DNA of 64,000 nt from Burkholderiaceae bacterium (GCA_024235995.1 JACKLI010000001.1:310001-374000), one strand, 5' to 3'. Shown: positions 14,916-23,449, counted from the first letter of the stretch. Translations and numbers: made by a program. Notes: generated from the letters alone by a model not told the origin.

Positions 14916-15821
14916 TCAGCGCCGCGCCGGCCCGTGCTGCTCCAGCAGCGTCGCCACGAAGGCGCGGCCCACCGGCGGCAGCGTGCGCCCGATGCGCGTG
15001 ACGATGCCGATCGCCCGGCTGGCCTGCGGGCGCACCAGCGGCACCGCCGCCAGGCCCTGCATGCTGACCAGCCCCAGCGCCAGGCGCGGCAACGCGGTGA
15101 TGCCCAGGCCAGCGGCCACCAGCGCGCCGCAGGCCGTCACGCTGGGGTATTCCAGCGCCGAGTGCAGCGCCAGGCGCTTTTGCATCAACACGGCATCGGT
15201 GATCGGCCGGATGCTGCTGCGCGGCGCGCTGGCGATGAAGGGCTGCTGCGCAAACACCGACCAGGGCACCGCGGGGCGCGCGGCCAGCGGATCGTCCGCG
15301 CGGCACAGCAGCACCATCGGGTCGTCCAGCAGATGGCGGTACTGCAGGCGCTGCTGCGGCGCCGGGCGCACGCTCAGGCCCAGGTCGGCGCGGCCTTCCT
15401 CCACGGCGGCCAGCAGGGCCTCGGCGGGCGCCTCGATCAGCGAGAACTCGACCGCCGGGTGCGTGCGCCGCAGCGCCACCATGGCCTGCGGCACCAGCGC
15501 GGTGCCGGCCGAAGGCAGCGCCGCCACCGTGACACGGCCGCTGCGCCCCTGCATGAACTCGCCCAGCTCGCTCAGCGCGCTGTCGAAGTCGCGCAGGATG
15601 CGCTGGGCCACCGGCAGCAGCTCGCGCCCGGCGGCGGTGATCTCCACGCGCCGCGTGTCGCGGTCGAACAAGCGCGTGCCCAGCGTCTGCTCGGCCTGGC
15701 CGATCAGGCGGCTCACCACCGGCTGCGCCTGCCCCAGCTCGGCGGCGGCGCGCCGAAAGCTGCCGCTGGTGGCCACCTGCACGAAGGCTTCCAGCTGCCG
15801 CAGGCTCAAGTCGATCCGCAT
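14916..15821 (-). CDS. LysR-family transcriptional regulator of the divergent CoA-transferase operon
   Basis: 301 residues. Helix-turn-helix domain at 1-62 (LRQLEAFVQVATSGSFRRAA, RLIGQAEQTLGTRLFDRDTR) and a periplasmic-binding-protein-like effector domain (~90-295) containing VTVAALPSAGTALVPQAM. It is transcribed away from the catabolic operon at 15928, with only 106 bases between the two starts, the usual arrangement for a LysR regulator and its target. The intergenic region carries two ATATCAC sequences 31 bases apart (15840 and 15871). The effector is unknown, presumably a carboxylic acid or its CoA ester. Confidence 0.9.
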   Translation of the reverse strand: MRIDLSLRQLEAFVQVATSGSFRRAAAELGQAQPVVSRLIGQAEQTLGTRLFDRDTRRVEITAAGRELLPVAQRILRDFDSALSELGEFMQGRSGRVTVAALPSAGTALVPQAMVALRRTHPAVEFSLIEAPAEALLAAVEEGRADLGLSVRPAPQQRLQYRHLLDDPMVLLCRADDPLAARPAVPWSVFAQQPFIASAPRSSIRPITDAVLMQKRLALHSALEYPSVTACGALVAAGLGITALPRLALGLVSMQGLAAVPLVRPQASRAIGIVTRIGRTLPPVGRAFVATLLEQHGPARR

Positions 15822-15839
15822 GGTGTTGATCCTGTTTTG

Positions 15840-15877
15840 ATATCACAGAAATAGAAATGTAGCGCTTCCCATATCAC
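15840..15877. promoter_or_regulatory. Repeated ATATCAC in the LysR/operon intergenic region
   Basis: ATATCAC occurs at 15840-15846 and again at 15871-15877, a 31-base period or about three helical turns. The intervening stretch is the AT-rich part of the divergent promoter region. LysR proteins bind as tetramers to paired sites, so this is a reasonable operator candidate, but no experiment or alignment supports it here. Confidence 0.35.
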
Positions 15878-15927
15878 CACCCCCTGTCTAGACTGATGCC
15901 GGAATACAGGAGACAACCCGATGGGGC

Positions 15928-17100
15928 ATGAACATGGCCGGTGTGCTTGAGGGTGTGCGCGTGCTGGAGCTGGGCCAGGTGCTGGCCGGCCCGTTCGCCG
16001 GCGCCATCCTGGCCGACCTGGGCGCCGAGGTGGTGAAGATCGAGCGCGTGGAAGGCGGCGACGACGCGCGCCGCATGGGGCCCGACTTCCGGCACGGCGA
16101 CGCGCTCAACTTCCACATCTTCAACCGCGGCAAGCAATCGGTGGCGCTGGACCTGAAAAGCGCCGAGGGCCGAGCCGCCTTCGAGCGGCTGGCGGGCGAG
16201 GCGGACATCTTCATCCACAACCTGCGCCCGGGCGTGCCCGCCAAGCTGGGCATCGACGGCCCGGCCCTGTGCGCGCGCCACCCGCGCCTGATCTACGGCG
16301 AAATCTCGGCCTTCGGCCACCTGGGACCGATGGCGCGGCAACCCGGCTACGAGCCGCTGGTGCAGGCCTTCAGCGGGCTGTCCAGCACCAACGGCGGGCC
16401 GGATGACCCGCCCATGCGCTCGGCCGCCTCGCTGTGCGACCAGGGCAGCGGCATGTGGGTGGTGATCGGCGCGCTGGCCCTGCTGCACCGGCGCGCGCAA
16501 ACGGGGCGCGGCGGCATCCTCAGCACCTCGCTGCTGGAGACCGCCCTGGTCTGGAACGGCCAGAAGGCCGACGCCTACGTCAACGAAGGGCGCCTGCCGG
16601 TGCGCGACCGCTCGGGCCACCCCGGCTTCGTGCCCTACGAGGCCTTCGACACGCAGGACGCACCGCTGCTCATCTGCTGCGGCAACGACCGCCTGTTCGC
16701 CAAGCTGGCCGCCGCGCTGGGCCGGCCCGACTGGCTGGCGGACGAGCGCTTGGCCACCAACCGCGCCCGCCTGGCGCACAAGGCGGCGCTGCTGGAGCAG
16801 CTGGCGCCCCTGCTGCGCACGCGCCCGCGCGCCGAATGGCTGGCGCGCCTGGAGGCCGCGGGCGTGCCCTGCGCGCCCATCCACAGCGTGCCCGAGGCGC
16901 TGGCGCACCCGCAGGTGCAGGCGCTGGGCATCCTGGCTGCGGTGCCGGGCCAGGACTTCGCACTCACCGCGCTGCCGCTCACCATCGACGGCCAGCGCCC
17001 GCTGCCGCGCGCGGCAGCGCCTGGTCTGGGCCAGCACAATGCGGCGCACGGTGTGCCGGCGCTGCTTTCCGATCCCGCATCCAAGAAGGAGACGTCATGA
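15928..17100 (+). CDS. CaiB/BaiF-family CoA-transferase (class III), first of two
   Basis: 390 residues. N-terminal Rossmann motif VLELGQVLAGPFAGAILADLGAEVVKIE region (~8-36), LDLKSAEGRAAFERLAGEAD, then YGEISAFGHLGP. Class III enzymes move CoA between acids through an aspartyl-CoA intermediate. At the position of the usual G-x-D motif this protein has QPGYEPLVQAFSGL, with Glu after Tyr instead of the usual Asp, so the nucleophile deserves checking. The start MNMAGV at 15928 lies 19 bases downstream of AGGAGAC; an ATG two codons later is equally possible. The 3' end overlaps the Bug gene (ATGA). First gene of the operon. Confidence 0.85.
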   Translation: MNMAGVLEGVRVLELGQVLAGPFAGAILADLGAEVVKIERVEGGDDARRMGPDFRHGDALNFHIFNRGKQSVALDLKSAEGRAAFERLAGEADIFIHNLRPGVPAKLGIDGPALCARHPRLIYGEISAFGHLGPMARQPGYEPLVQAFSGLSSTNGGPDDPPMRSAASLCDQGSGMWVVIGALALLHRRAQTGRGGILSTSLLETALVWNGQKADAYVNEGRLPVRDRSGHPGFVPYEAFDTQDAPLLICCGNDRLFAKLAAALGRPDWLADERLATNRARLAHKAALLEQLAPLLRTRPRAEWLARLEAAGVPCAPIHSVPEALAHPQVQALGILAAVPGQDFALTALPLTIDGQRPLPRAAAPGLGQHNAAHGVPALLSDPASKKETS

Positions 17101-18071
17101 CACCCCAACCGATTCACGCGCTGATGGCGCTGGCCGTTGCGGCCTCGACCTGGCTGGCCGGCCCGGCCGCCGCGCAGGACTACCCCAGCAAACCCATCAC
17201 CCTGGTCGTGCCCTTTGGCCCGGGCAGCGGCACCGACCAGATGGCGCGCCTGTACGCCAAGGCGCTGGGCGACGAGGCCAAGGTGCCCATCGTGGTGGAG
17301 AACAAGGGCGGCGCCAGCGGCTTCATCGCCGCGCAGTACGTGGCCAAGGCCGCGCCCGACGGCTACACGCTGATGATGACCACCAACACCACGCACGCGG
17401 CCAACGAGCACTTGTTCAAGAAGCTGCCCTACGACCCGGTCAAGGACTTCGCGCCCATCGGCCTGCTGTCCACCGGGCAGATGCTGCTGCTGGTGCCGCC
17501 CGACTCGCCCTACAAGAGCGTGGCCGATCTGCTGGCCGCCGCCCGCAAAGCGCCCGGCAAGCTGGACTTCGGCAGCGGCTCCTCGTCCAGCCAGGTGGCC
17601 GGCTTCCTGCTGCAGCAGATGGCGCACGTGGACATGGTCAACGTGCCCTACAAGAGCAATCCGCAGGCCATCACCGACCTGATCGGCGGGCGCTTCACCT
17701 TCATGTTCGCCGACGCGCCCACGGCCTTGCCGCAGGTGCAGGGCGGCAAGCTGCGCGCGCTGGCGGCCAGCAGCAGCAAGCGCCTGGCGTCCCTGCCCGA
17801 GGTGCCCACGGTGGCCGAGGCCGGCGTCAAGGGCTACGACATGGGCTACTGGTTTGCCGCCTACGCACCGGCCGGCACGCCCAAGCCCATCGTCGACAAG
17901 CTCAACCGGATGTTTGCCAAGGCCACCCAGACCGAGGAGGTCAAGGCCACCCTGGCGCGCACCAGCGGCGAGGTGGCGCTGAGCACGCCCGAGGGGCTGG
18001 CGCAGTTCCAGGCCGCCGAATCGAAGAAGTGGGGCGAGGTGATCCGCGCCGCCGGCATCGAGCCGCAATGA
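17097..18071 (+). CDS. Bug-family (TctC-like) periplasmic solute-binding protein
   Basis: 324 residues. Signal peptide about 1-26 (ALMALAVAASTWLAGPAAAQ), mature start DYPSKPITLVVPFGPGSGTD, then VVENKGGASGFIA and AAPDGYTLMM, all standard Bug motifs that surround a carboxylate ligand. Such proteins usually feed tripartite tricarboxylate transporters or serve as sensors. No TctAB genes are in the window. Its start overlaps the stop of the first CoA-transferase, and the second CoA-transferase starts on its own stop (ATGA), so it is translationally coupled on both sides. It probably binds the acid that the operon degrades. Confidence 0.92.
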   Translation: MTPQPIHALMALAVAASTWLAGPAAAQDYPSKPITLVVPFGPGSGTDQMARLYAKALGDEAKVPIVVENKGGASGFIAAQYVAKAAPDGYTLMMTTNTTHAANEHLFKKLPYDPVKDFAPIGLLSTGQMLLLVPPDSPYKSVADLLAAARKAPGKLDFGSGSSSSQVAGFLLQQMAHVDMVNVPYKSNPQAITDLIGGRFTFMFADAPTALPQVQGGKLRALAASSSKRLASLPEVPTVAEAGVKGYDMGYWFAAYAPAGTPKPIVDKLNRMFAKATQTEEVKATLARTSGEVALSTPEGLAQFQAAESKKWGEVIRAAGIEPQ

Positions 18072-19318
18072 ACCCGGCATCCAGCGCCATGGCCGGCCCG
18101 CTGCACGGCGTGCGCGTGCTCGATTTGACCACCGTCTTCATGGGCCCCTCGGCCACCCAGCACCTGGCCGACCTGGGCGCCGACGTGATCAAGGTCGAGG
18201 CGCCGGGGGGCGACTCCACGCGCAGCATCGGGCCCTGCGGCGACATCGGCCTGGGCCCGCTGTTCATGGGCCTGAACCGCAACAAGCGCAGCCTGGTGCT
18301 CGACCTCAAGCAGCCTGCGGGCGTGGCCGCGCTGCTGCGCCTGGCCCGCGATGCCGACGTGCTGGCCACCAACGTGCGGCCAGCGGCCATGCGGCGCCTG
18401 GGCCTGGGCTACGAGGCCCTGGCCGCCGCCAACCCGCGCCTGATCTACGCCAGCATGGTGGGCTTTTCGCAGCGCGGGCCGTATGCCGGCAAGGCCGCGT
18501 TCGACGACCTGATCCAGGCCGCCACCGGCCTGGCCGCGGCCGTGGGCCAGGGCGCGGGTGGCGAGCCGCGCTACCTGCCCATCACCATCGCCGACCGCTC
18601 GGTGGGGCTGTACGCCTTCGGCGTGATCAGCGCCGCGCTGTACGCGCGCGAGCGCACCGGGCGCGGCCAGAGCGTGGACATCCCCATGTTCGAGACCATG
18701 ATCCCCTACGTGCTGGGCGACCACCTGTACGGCCACACCTTCGATCCGCCCCAGGGCGGCTTCGGCTACCCGCGTCTGCTCTCGCCCCAGCGCCGGCCCT
18801 ACAGGACGCGCGACGGCTACGTCTGCTGCCTGATCTACACCGACCGGCACTGGGAGATTTTCTTGAACGCCATCGGCAAGGGTGAGTGGCTGAAGACCGA
18901 CCCGCGCTTTGTCGACATCCGCACCCGCACGCAGGCCATCGACTCGCTCTACCAGCTGGTGGCCGACGAGCTGGCGCAGCGCAGCACGGCCGAATGGCGC
19001 GCGCTGCTGCCCGAGGCGGAGATTCCGGTCTTTCCCATGCACACCTTCGACTCGCTGCTGCGCGACGAGCACCTGCAAGCCACGGGGTTCTTCGAGCACA
19101 CCGAGCATCCGGTGGTGGGCAAGATCCTGGAGACCGCCGTGCCCAGCGAATGGTCGGGCACGCCGCCCACGCGGCGCACGCCCGTGCCGCGCCTGGGCGA
19201 ACACACCGCCGAGGTGCTGCGCGAGGCGGGCTTTGCGGACGCCGAGATCCAGGCGCTGATCGACCAGGGCGCCGCGCGCGCCGCCATCCCCCAACCACCG
19301 AAGAGAGCGACACCATGA
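18068..19318 (+). CDS. CaiB/BaiF-family CoA-transferase (class III), second of two
   Basis: 416 residues with VRVLDLTTVFMGPSATQHLA, ADLGADVIKVEAPGGDSTR, a MVGFSQRGPYAGKAAFDDLI segment holding the expected catalytic Asp, and a C-terminal PVPRLGEHTAEVLREAGF typical of the family. It differs clearly from the first CoA-transferase in the same operon, so the two probably act on different acids or CoA donors, or form a heteromer. The start at 18068 overlaps the Bug stop (ATGA), and the hydratase start overlaps its own stop. Confidence 0.9.
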   Translation: MNPASSAMAGPLHGVRVLDLTTVFMGPSATQHLADLGADVIKVEAPGGDSTRSIGPCGDIGLGPLFMGLNRNKRSLVLDLKQPAGVAALLRLARDADVLATNVRPAAMRRLGLGYEALAAANPRLIYASMVGFSQRGPYAGKAAFDDLIQAATGLAAAVGQGAGGEPRYLPITIADRSVGLYAFGVISAALYARERTGRGQSVDIPMFETMIPYVLGDHLYGHTFDPPQGGFGYPRLLSPQRRPYRTRDGYVCCLIYTDRHWEIFLNAIGKGEWLKTDPRFVDIRTRTQAIDSLYQLVADELAQRSTAEWRALLPEAEIPVFPMHTFDSLLRDEHLQATGFFEHTEHPVVGKILETAVPSEWSGTPPTRRTPVPRLGEHTAEVLREAGFADAEIQALIDQGAARAAIPQPPKRATP

Positions 19319-20091
19319 CCGACGACACCCCCGAGCTCGACGTCCGCCAGCACGGCGGCGTGCTGCGGCTCACCATCCAGCGCGAGGCGCGCCGCAACGC
19401 CATCAGCCCGGCCGTTCTCAAGGGCCTGAGCGAAGCGCTCACGGCCGCCAACGCCGACCGCGGCGTGCGCGCCATCGTGCTGACCGGCGCGGGCGAGAAG
19501 GCCTTTTGCGCCGGGGCCGACTTGCAGAGCGGCCAGTCCTTCAAGTTCGACTACTCCGAGCCCACGCAGGGCTTTGCCAATCTGTTTCGCCTGACGCGCC
19601 AGCTCAACGTGCCGCTGATCGCGCGCGTCAACGGCGCCTGCATGGCCGGCGGCATGGGCCTGATGGCCATGTGCGACATGGTCGTCGCCGCACCGCACGC
19701 CGTCTTCGGGCTGCCCGAGGTGAAGGTGGGCGTGTTCCCGGCCCAGGTGCTGAGCGTGTTGAATGGGCTGATCGGCGCGCGGGCGCTGGCCGAGCTGTGC
19801 ATCACCGGCGAGCCGATCACGGCTAAAGAAGCACTGGCGCTGGGCCTGATCAACCACGTCAGCGAAGACCTGGACGCCGGCGTGCAGGCGCTGCTCGATC
19901 GCTTTCTGGACAAGTCCCCCGCCGCCATCCGCCGTGGGCTGTACCTGATGAAGCGCATCGGCGCGATGTCGTTCGAGGAGTCGATGGCCTTCACCGAAAG
20001 CCAGATCGCGCTGTTCGCGCTGACCGAGGATGCTGCAGAAGGCCAGGCGGCCTTCCGCGAAAAACGCAAACCGAATTGGAGCGGGCGATGA
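19315..20091 (+). CDS. Enoyl-CoA hydratase/isomerase family protein
   Basis: 258 residues, the normal crotonase length. It shows LTGAGEKAFCAGADL (CoA pocket and first oxyanion-hole segment, ~56-70), NGACMAGGMGLMAMCDMV (second oxyanion segment) and FGLPEVKVGVFP with the catalytic-type Glu. It probably hydrates an unsaturated acyl-CoA formed after CoA transfer. The crotonase fold also covers isomerases, hydrolases and lyases, so the exact reaction is open. Coupled on both sides by 4-base ATGA overlaps to the second CoA-transferase and to the AtuA-like gene. Confidence 0.9.
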   Translation: MTDDTPELDVRQHGGVLRLTIQREARRNAISPAVLKGLSEALTAANADRGVRAIVLTGAGEKAFCAGADLQSGQSFKFDYSEPTQGFANLFRLTRQLNVPLIARVNGACMAGGMGLMAMCDMVVAAPHAVFGLPEVKVGVFPAQVLSVLNGLIGARALAELCITGEPITAKEALALGLINHVSEDLDAGVQALLDRFLDKSPAAIRRGLYLMKRIGAMSFEESMAFTESQIALFALTEDAAEGQAAFREKRKPNWSGR

Positions 20092-21935
20092 ACGAGAAAA
20101 AAGTCATTCGCATCGGCGGTGCCTCGGGCTTCTGGGGCGACTCCAGCGTGGGCGCGCCGCAGTTGGTGCAAAGCGGGCAGATCGACTACCTGGTGTTCGA
20201 CTATCTGGCCGAACTCACTATGTCCATCCTGGCCGCCGCGCGCCTGAAGAAGCCCGAGCTGGGCTACGCCACCGACTTCGTTAGCGTGGCCATGAAGGGC
20301 GTGCTGAAGGACGTGGTGGCCAAGGGCATCCGCGTGGTCAGCAATGCGGGCGGCGTCAACCCCCAAGGCTGCGCCGAAGCCCTGCGCACCCTGGCGCGCG
20401 AGCAGGGCGTGGCGGTGAAGATCGCCGTCGTCAGTGGCGACGACGTGATGCCGCTGATGCCCGAGCTGCGCAACGGTCAGCCCCCGGTGGCCGAGCTGCA
20501 AAGCGGCGCGCCGCTGCCGGCCAAGGTGCTGACGGCCAACGCCTACCTGGGCGCCGCGCCGATCCGGGCCGCGCTGGATGCCGGCGCGCAGATCGTCGTC
20601 ACCGGTCGCTGCGTGGACTCGGCCGTCACGCTGGGTGTGCTGATGCACGAGTTCGGCTGGCAGGCGGGCGACTTCGACCCACTCGCCGGCGGCAGCCTGG
20701 CCGGCCACATCATCGAATGCGGCTGCCAGGGCACGGGCGGGCTGCATACCGACTGGCAAGACGTGCCCGACTGGGCGCACATCGGCTATCCCATCGTCGA
20801 ATGCGCGGCGGATGGCAGCTTCATCGTCACCAAGCCCGCGGGCACGGGCGGGCTGGTCGCCCCGCCATGCGTGGCCGAGCAGATGCTGTACGAGATCCAC
20901 GACCCCGCGGCCTACCTGCTGCCCGACGTGGTGTGCGACTTCACCCAGGTCCGCATGCAGCAGACCGGCCCCGAGCGCGTGCACGTGAGCGGCGCGCGCG
21001 GCCGCGCGCCGACGGATTCGTACAAGGTCAGCGCGACCTACCTGGACGGCTTCAAGACCTCGGCGCAGCTGACCATCATCGGCTTCGACGCCGCCGCCAA
21101 GGCGCGGCGCACGGGCGAGGCCATCCTGCAGCGCGTGGGCGAGCTGCTGGCCGCGCAAGGGCTGCCCCCTTTCAGCGCCACGCATCTCGAGGTGCTGGGG
21201 GCCGAGTCCTGCTACGGCCCGCTGGCCCAGCCGGAGGTCGCGCAAACACGCGAGGCCATCCTGCGCCTTTCCGCGCGCCACCGCGACAAGGCCGCGCTGG
21301 AGCTGCTGGCGCGCGAGATCGCTCCCGCCGGCACCTCGTTCGCGCCCGGCACCACCGGCGCCGGCGGGCGCGCCTCGGTCTCGCCGCTGATCCGGCAATA
21401 CGCCTTCCTGCTGGGCAAGGAGCGCGTGACGCCCGCCATCACGCTGGATGGCGCCCCAGTCTTGCTCCCTCTCCCTCTGGGAGAGGGCAGGGGTGAGGGC
21501 ACGCGGCCTGCAACAGAAAACGCGAATCATGAACAAAATGAGCATGTAGCCAGCATCCATTCAGCGCAAACAGCTACCAATTCAATAGCAAACCCCGCCG
21601 ACACACTCGAAGTCCCCTTGATCCGCCTGGCCTGGGCGCGCTCGGGCGACAAGGGCGACACCTCCAACATCGGCGTCATCGCGCGCCGCCCCGAATGGCT
21701 GCCCCTGCTGCGCGCGCAACTGACCGAGGCGCGCGTGGCCGAGCACCTGGCGCACCTGGTCAAGGGGCCGGTCACGCGCCATGAAGTGCCCGGCATCCAT
21801 GCCTTCAACTTCGTCTGCGAGCAGGCGCTGGGCGGCGGCGGCATGGCCTCGCTGCGCAACGACCCGCTGGGCAAGGGCATGGGGCAGATCCTGCTGGCCA
21901 TGCCAGTGCGGGTGCCCAAGGCCTGGTCACTTTAA
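20088..21935 (+). CDS. AtuA-like acyl-CoA catabolism protein (DUF1446 + C-terminal AtuA-like domain)
   Basis: 615 residues in two domains. Residues 1-~455 form the DUF1446/AtuA core (IRIGGASGFWGDSSVGAPQL, VSNAGGVNPQGCAEALR, VVTGRCVDSAVTLGVLMHEF). Residues ~508-615 are the ferredoxin-like AtuA C-terminal domain (LAWARSGDKGDTSNIGVIAR, GKGMGQILLAMPVRVP). Family members act in acyclic terpene (citronellol/geraniol) degradation in Pseudomonas and in related branched-acid pathways; the reaction is not known. The linker between the domains (~458-504) is encoded by a REP-like palindrome followed by an inverted copy of the dispersed repeat, both in frame. In many genomes the two domains are separate genes. 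The start at 20088 overlaps the hydratase stop. Confidence 0.88.
   Translation: MNEKKVIRIGGASGFWGDSSVGAPQLVQSGQIDYLVFDYLAELTMSILAAARLKKPELGYATDFVSVAMKGVLKDVVAKGIRVVSNAGGVNPQGCAEALRTLAREQGVAVKIAVVSGDDVMPLMPELRNGQPPVAELQSGAPLPAKVLTANAYLGAAPIRAALDAGAQIVVTGRCVDSAVTLGVLMHEFGWQAGDFDPLAGGSLAGHIIECGCQGTGGLHTDWQDVPDWAHIGYPIVECAADGSFIVTKPAGTGGLVAPPCVAEQMLYEIHDPAAYLLPDVVCDFTQVRMQQTGPERVHVSGARGRAPTDSYKVSATYLDGFKTSAQLTIIGFDAAAKARRTGEAILQRVGELLAAQGLPPFSATHLEVLGAESCYGPLAQPEVAQTREAILRLSARHRDKAALELLAREIAPAGTSFAPGTTGAGGRASVSPLIRQYAFLLGKERVTPAITLDGAPVLLPLPLGEGRGEGTRPATENANHEQNEHVASIHSAQTATNSIANPADTLEVPLIRLAWARSGDKGDTSNIGVIARRPEWLPLLRAQLTEARVAEHLAHLVKGPVTRHEVPGIHAFNFVCEQALGGGGMASLRNDPLGKGMGQILLAMPVRVPKAWSL
21462..21500. 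repeat. REP-like palindrome CCCTCTCCCTCTGGGAGAGGG in the AtuA-like linker
   Basis: CCCTCTCCC (21467 onward), TCT, GGGAGAGGG form a perfect hairpin followed by CAGGGGTGAGGG. This is the common intergenic palindrome of many proteobacteria, here read through as protein (LPLPLGEGRGEG). It lies directly upstream of the inverted dispersed repeat, copy 4. Confidence 0.7.
21523..21592 (-). repeat. Dispersed ~65-bp element, copy 4 (AtuA-like linker, inverted)
   Basis: On the minus strand: TTTGCTATTGAATTGGTAGC, TGTTTGCGCT, then GCTGGCTACATGCTCATTTTG. It matches the family block by block. It codes for roughly 23 residues (NANHEQNEHVASIHSAQTAT and following) in the linker between the two domains. The opposite orientation also has an open frame. 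Confidence 0.8.
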
Positions 21936-21946
21936 GGAGACCCACC

Positions 21947-22936
21947 ATGACCCATCCCCGCCCACCCCACTGCACCCGCCGCGCCGCGCTGGCCGCCTGC
22001 GCCGGCGCCATCGCCGCCCCATCGGCCTGGGCCCAGCTAACCGGCGAGCGCCCAATGCGCATCGTCGTCGCCTTCGGGCCCGGCAGCGGCAACGACATCA
22101 TCGCGCGCGAGCTGGCCCCCTTCATGGGCGCCAGCCTCAAGCACCCCGTCATCGTGGAGAACCGCCCCGGCGCGGGCGGCTCCGTCGGCACCGACGTGGT
22201 GGCCAAGGCCGCCCCCGACGGCCTCACGCTCGGCCTGGGCACCAGCTCGCAACTGGTGATGAACGTCGGGCTCTACCGCCACCTGCCTTTCGACGTCGAG
22301 AAGGACCTGCGCGTGGTCGGCCTGATCAGCCGCACCCCCATGCTGCTGGCCGGCAAGGCCTCGGGCGCCAGGACCCTGAAGGAGCTGATCGCCCAGGCCA
22401 GGGCCAACCCCGGGCAGATCACCTACGGCTCGGGCGGCACCGGCTCCATCAGCCACATCGTGGGCGAGGCCTTTGCCCGCGCCGCCGGCATCCGGCTCAA
22501 CCACATCCCCTACAAAGGCAACGCCGCCGCCATGGCCGACCTGGCCGGCGGCCACGTCGACCTGGTGTTCGACGGCATCATCAGCTCGGGCCCCATGGCC
22601 CGGCAGGGGCGCGTGCGCATCCTGGCCTATGGCGGCGCGCAGCGCAGCCCCGAGATCCCGCAGGTGCCGACCTTTGCCGAGCTGGGCCTGCGCGACTACG
22701 ACGCCTACACCTGGAACTGCCTGTTCGCGCCCGCCGCCACGCCCGATGCCGACATCGCGCGCATCAACCAGGCGCTCAACGCCGCGCTGGCACAGCCTGC
22801 CGTCCAGCAGCGCCTGGCCCAGGGCGGCTCGGAGCCGCTGGGCCCCTCCACGCCCGCGCAGGCCGACGCCTTTGGCCGCAAGGAGCGCGAGCGCTGGGTG
22901 CCGTTCGTGCGCAGCCTGAAGATCGAGACCAGTTGA
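21947..22936 (+). CDS. Bug-family (TctC-like) periplasmic solute-binding protein
   Basis: 329 residues. Twin-Arg-like signal peptide (CTRRAALAACAGAIAAPSAW, cleaved near residue 30), then PMRIVVAFGPGSGNDIIARE, VIVENRPGAGGSVGTDVV and AAPDGLTLGLG, the standard Bug ligand-site motifs. Second binding protein of the operon. It is well diverged from the one at 17097, so it likely binds another acid or has another partner. An AAGGAGACCCACC ribosome site precedes the ATG, 11 bases after the AtuA-like gene. Its stop overlaps the start of the PIN-domain gene. Confidence 0.92.
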   Translation: MTHPRPPHCTRRAALAACAGAIAAPSAWAQLTGERPMRIVVAFGPGSGNDIIARELAPFMGASLKHPVIVENRPGAGGSVGTDVVAKAAPDGLTLGLGTSSQLVMNVGLYRHLPFDVEKDLRVVGLISRTPMLLAGKASGARTLKELIAQARANPGQITYGSGGTGSISHIVGEAFARAAGIRLNHIPYKGNAAAMADLAGGHVDLVFDGIISSGPMARQGRVRILAYGGAQRSPEIPQVPTFAELGLRDYDAYTWNCLFAPAATPDADIARINQALNAALAQPAVQQRLAQGGSEPLGPSTPAQADAFGRKERERWVPFVRSLKIETS

Positions 22937-23391
22937 GCCAAGCCTTTGTCGTCATCGACACCAACCGGGTGCTCGACCTGTGGCTGTTCGACGAGCCGCA
23001 GATGGCCGCGCTGCGGCACGCGATCGCCACCGGCGCGCTGCGCTGGCGGGCCACCACCGCCATGCGCGGCGAGCTGGCGCGCGTGCTGGGCTATCCGGCG
23101 GTGCTGGCCCAACTGGAGCGCCGCCGTCGCCCGGCCGCGCAGGTGCTGGCCGCCTTTGACCAATGGAGCCACCCCGCGCTCGCCGCGCCGCCCGCGGGCG
23201 TGCGCTGCCGCGACGCGGACGACCAGGGCTTCGTCGACCTGGCCGTCGCCTGGCGCGCCGCCCTGTTCAGCAAGGACCGGGCGGTGATCGAGCTGGGCCG
23301 CGCGCTGGCGCCGCTGGGCGTGGCGGTGCATGCCGGCGACTGGCCGGGGCATGGCGGCGTGCCAACCCTCGGCGCAAGCTATCAAAAATAG
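22933..23391 (+). CDS. PIN-domain protein (putative toxin-like ribonuclease), no partner
   Basis: 152 residues. The PIN acidic residues are in place: VIDTNRVLDLWLF (first Asp), TTAMRGELARVL (Glu), RDADDQGFVDLAV (Asp pair) and ALFSKDRAVIEL (last Asp). It resembles the family annotated as toxin component of a putative toxin-antitoxin system, but no antitoxin gene lies beside it. It starts with TTG inside the stop of the Bug gene (TTGA), so it is translated with the catabolic operon, which is odd for a toxin. Its last residues and stop codon TAG come from the dispersed repeat (copy 5). Confidence 0.75.
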   Translation: MSQAFVVIDTNRVLDLWLFDEPQMAALRHAIATGALRWRATTAMRGELARVLGYPAVLAQLERRRRPAAQVLAAFDQWSHPALAAPPAGVRCRDADDQGFVDLAVAWRAALFSKDRAVIELGRALAPLGVAVHAGDWPGHGGVPTLGASYQK

Positions 23392-23437
23392 AGTAACGGA
23401 CTGCCATGGCGCCCGGTCTGGAGCCCACAAGGGTTTA
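23374..23437 (+). repeat. Dispersed ~65-bp element, copy 5 (3' end of the PIN gene)
   Basis: GCAAGCTATCAAAAATAG, then CTGCCATGGCGCCCGGTCTGG and AGCCCACAAGGGTTTA. The TAG of the conserved ATAG block is the stop codon of the PIN gene. The right end reaches the promoter region of glcE. More diverged than copies 1, 4, 6 and 10. Confidence 0.6.
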
Positions 23438-23449
23438 CCATTGCCGGCC

